Assembly: GCF_008802405.1 (NCBI RefSeq)
Contig: NZ_VZDO01000012.1
Span: forward strand, 109,750-173,749
Reading direction: 5' to 3'
Length of the DNA: 64,000 nucleotides
Origin: Plantimonas leprariae
GTDB taxonomy: Bacteria > Pseudomonadota > Alphaproteobacteria > Rhizobiales > Rhizobiaceae
Shown: positions 62,905 to 64,000 of the stretch, piece after piece
Layout of the letters: each line of letters opens with the position of its first letter
How positions within the stretch are numbered: position 1 is the stretch's first letter
Translations under genes and position numbers: made by a program
The notes under the pieces: generated by a model
Databases searched by the model: none
Told to the model about the DNA's origin: nothing
Seen by the model: the letters and a program-made list of their open reading frames with translations, nothing else

Positions 62905-64000
62905 ATGTCGGCGGAAGTACGGGTGTCCAGACCGTTGTGGGTTCGGACGACAGCATGCGGGTTCGCGGCCGTGCTGTTCGCCAGCGCGGTGATCGGCGGC
63001 CTCGGCTGGTATCGCCAGTCGACCCTGATGAGCCAGGCCATCGATGCGGAAGCATCGAGCGACCTGAACGTCCTCACCACCGACATGGAGGCGCAGCAGC
63101 GCACCAATCTCGGTCTGGCCCTGGCGCTCGCCGGCGACCCGGCCGTGGCCGCCAAGCTGAAGGCCGGCGACCGGGAGGCGCTGCTCGCGCCCTACGCCGA
63201 CACGCTGAAGAACATGACGGCGAGAAGCGGCATCCAGCTGATGACCTTCGCGGACGCGAACGGCATGGTCGTCGGCCGCGTACACGAACCGGCGAAGTTC
63301 GGCGACGACATGAAGGGACGCCGCAAGACGGTCGAAACCGCGATCGCCACCGGGCAGCCTTCGGCGGGCGTCGAGCCCGGCAAGTCGGCGATCAGCATCT
63401 TCGGCACCGTGCCGGTCACGGCGGACGGCGCGGTCGTCGGTGTCGTCGACGTCGGCACGCAGTTGACCGGCGAATACTTCTCCCGCCTCGCCAAGGACGT
63501 CGATGGCAATTTCGCCGTGTACGTCCTGAAGGAGGGCAAGTTCGAGCGGCAGGCATCGACCTATGCCAACGATCCGGTTCTGACGCCGGACGAGTTGCAG
63601 GCCGGCTTCAACGGAACGGCGCCGCATCGGTATGCAGTGGTCGGCGACAAGGATTACCTCGTTTCCGCGGTTCCACTCGTGAACTTCTCAGGGGCGAAGA
63701 TCGGCGTCATCGAGGCGGCCTCGGACGTCACGGCGCTGATGCAGAGCCAGCGCACCGCGCTTTGGCTGTCGCTCGCGGCGGCGATCTGCACGGCGGCGAT
63801 CGCGCTGGCCGGCTTCTATCTGTTCGCCCGCTCGCTCGGCGGCGTCATCCGCCGGATGACCATGACCATGGCGCGACTCGCCGCCGGCGACCTCAATGTC
63901 GAGATCGAGGGGCAGAAGCGTCCCGATGAACTCGGCTCGATGGCGCAGGCGGTGCAGGTGTTCAAGGACGGAGCGGTTGCGCAGCGGCGGCTGGAGGCGG
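62905..64000 (+). CDS. methyl-accepting chemotaxis protein (3' end outside window)
   Basis: The visible 365 residues form the sensory half of a chemoreceptor. Layout: short cytoplasmic head MSAEVRVSRPLWVR, first membrane helix (about 16-34), a periplasmic Cache-type sensor (about 40-290) with the alpha helix DLNVLTTDMEAQQRTNLG and the PAS-like core SAGVEPGKSAISIFGTVPVTADGAVVGVVDVG, second helix (about 288-312), then a HAMP domain with RMTMTMARLAAGDLNVEIEG and DELGSMAQAVQVFKDGA. The signalling hairpin would follow to the right. GAAGGG sits 9 bases before the ATG. The Cache sensor with GKSAISIFGTVPV resembles alpha-proteobacterial amino-acid or carboxylate receptors; the ligand is not known. 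Confidence 0.88.
   Translation, partial: MSAEVRVSRPLWVRTTACGFAAVLFASAVIGGLGWYRQSTLMSQAIDAEASSDLNVLTTDMEAQQRTNLGLALALAGDPAVAAKLKAGDREALLAPYADTLKNMTARSGIQLMTFADANGMVVGRVHEPAKFGDDMKGRRKTVETAIATGQPSAGVEPGKSAISIFGTVPVTADGAVVGVVDVGTQLTGEYFSRLAKDVDGNFAVYVLKEGKFERQASTYANDPVLTPDELQAGFNGTAPHRYAVVGDKDYLVSAVPLVNFSGAKIGVIEAASDVTALMQSQRTALWLSLAAAICTAAIALAGFYLFARSLGGVIRRMTMTMARLAAGDLNVEIEGQKRPDELGSMAQAVQVFKDGAVAQRRLEA

Overview
The window is gene-dense, strongly GC-biased DNA. Most genes overlap by 4-11 bases or sit a few bases apart, and GTG/TTG starts are frequent. Gene content points to an alphaproteobacterium of the rhizobial type (Hyphomicrobiales): an fdsGBA-fdhD-fdsD formate dehydrogenase, a RibB fused to a degenerate RibA-like domain, PssD/PssE-type EPS transferases next to ugd, and a rhizobial-style EPS export set. 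The genus cannot be named from sequence alone. I saw no rRNA, tRNA, CRISPR array or insertion sequence. Two genes run off the window: cysA on the left and a chemotaxis receptor on the right.

Layout. 1-3.65 kb: a sulfate ABC importer, sbp-cysT-cysW-cysA, on the minus strand. 3.9-15.3 kb: a hexuronate catabolic region. kdgK lies on plus; the minus operon is uxaC, a Tat-exported binding protein, an ATPase, two permeases, a fructuronate/tagaturonate reductase and uxaA; a divergent gntR-uxuA pair completes it. Together these take glucuronate and galacturonate to 2-keto-3-deoxy-6-phosphogluconate, but no KDPG aldolase is present. 15.3-19.5 kb: an SH3-domain membrane protein, a one-chain dihydroxyacetone kinase, and a coupled secreted-protein/hydrolase pair.

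19.5-30.6 kb: what looks like an unassigned sugar pathway built around a LacI-type regulator. The minus arm has an epimerase with the exact D-tagatose 3-epimerase catalytic spacing and a TPP-dependent decarboxylase with altered active-site residues. The plus arm has a ribose-type ABC importer, a SIS-domain isomerase, an FGGY kinase and a FucA-like class II aldolase. The kinase gene carries a 15/16 match to the chromosome-partition site parS, which suggests this region lies near a replication origin.

30.7-36.3 kb: a SleB-type hydrolase lipoprotein, a single-domain response regulator, a ClC channel/antiporter, a DUF2188 protein, gph, a MaoC-type hydratase and an EamA transporter. 36.3-42.3 kb: a complete NAD-dependent, metal-containing formate dehydrogenase operon. 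42.5-45.3 kb: queF, ribB and a xylitol-dehydrogenase-like gene.

45.3-61.7 kb: an exopolysaccharide locus with a PPP-type phosphatase, five glycosyltransferase-type products plus a GT2 enzyme, a Wzc-like tyrosine autokinase, a Wza-like export lipoprotein, a Wzy/ligase-like membrane protein, a polysaccharide deacetylase, a hexapeptide acyltransferase, ugd, pssD/pssE, a transglutaminase-like cysteine peptidase and two uncharacterised envelope proteins. The flippase and the initiating sugar-phosphate transferase are not in the window. 61.9 kb to the end: a small secreted protein, about 595 bases with no convincing gene, and the first part of a methyl-accepting chemotaxis protein.
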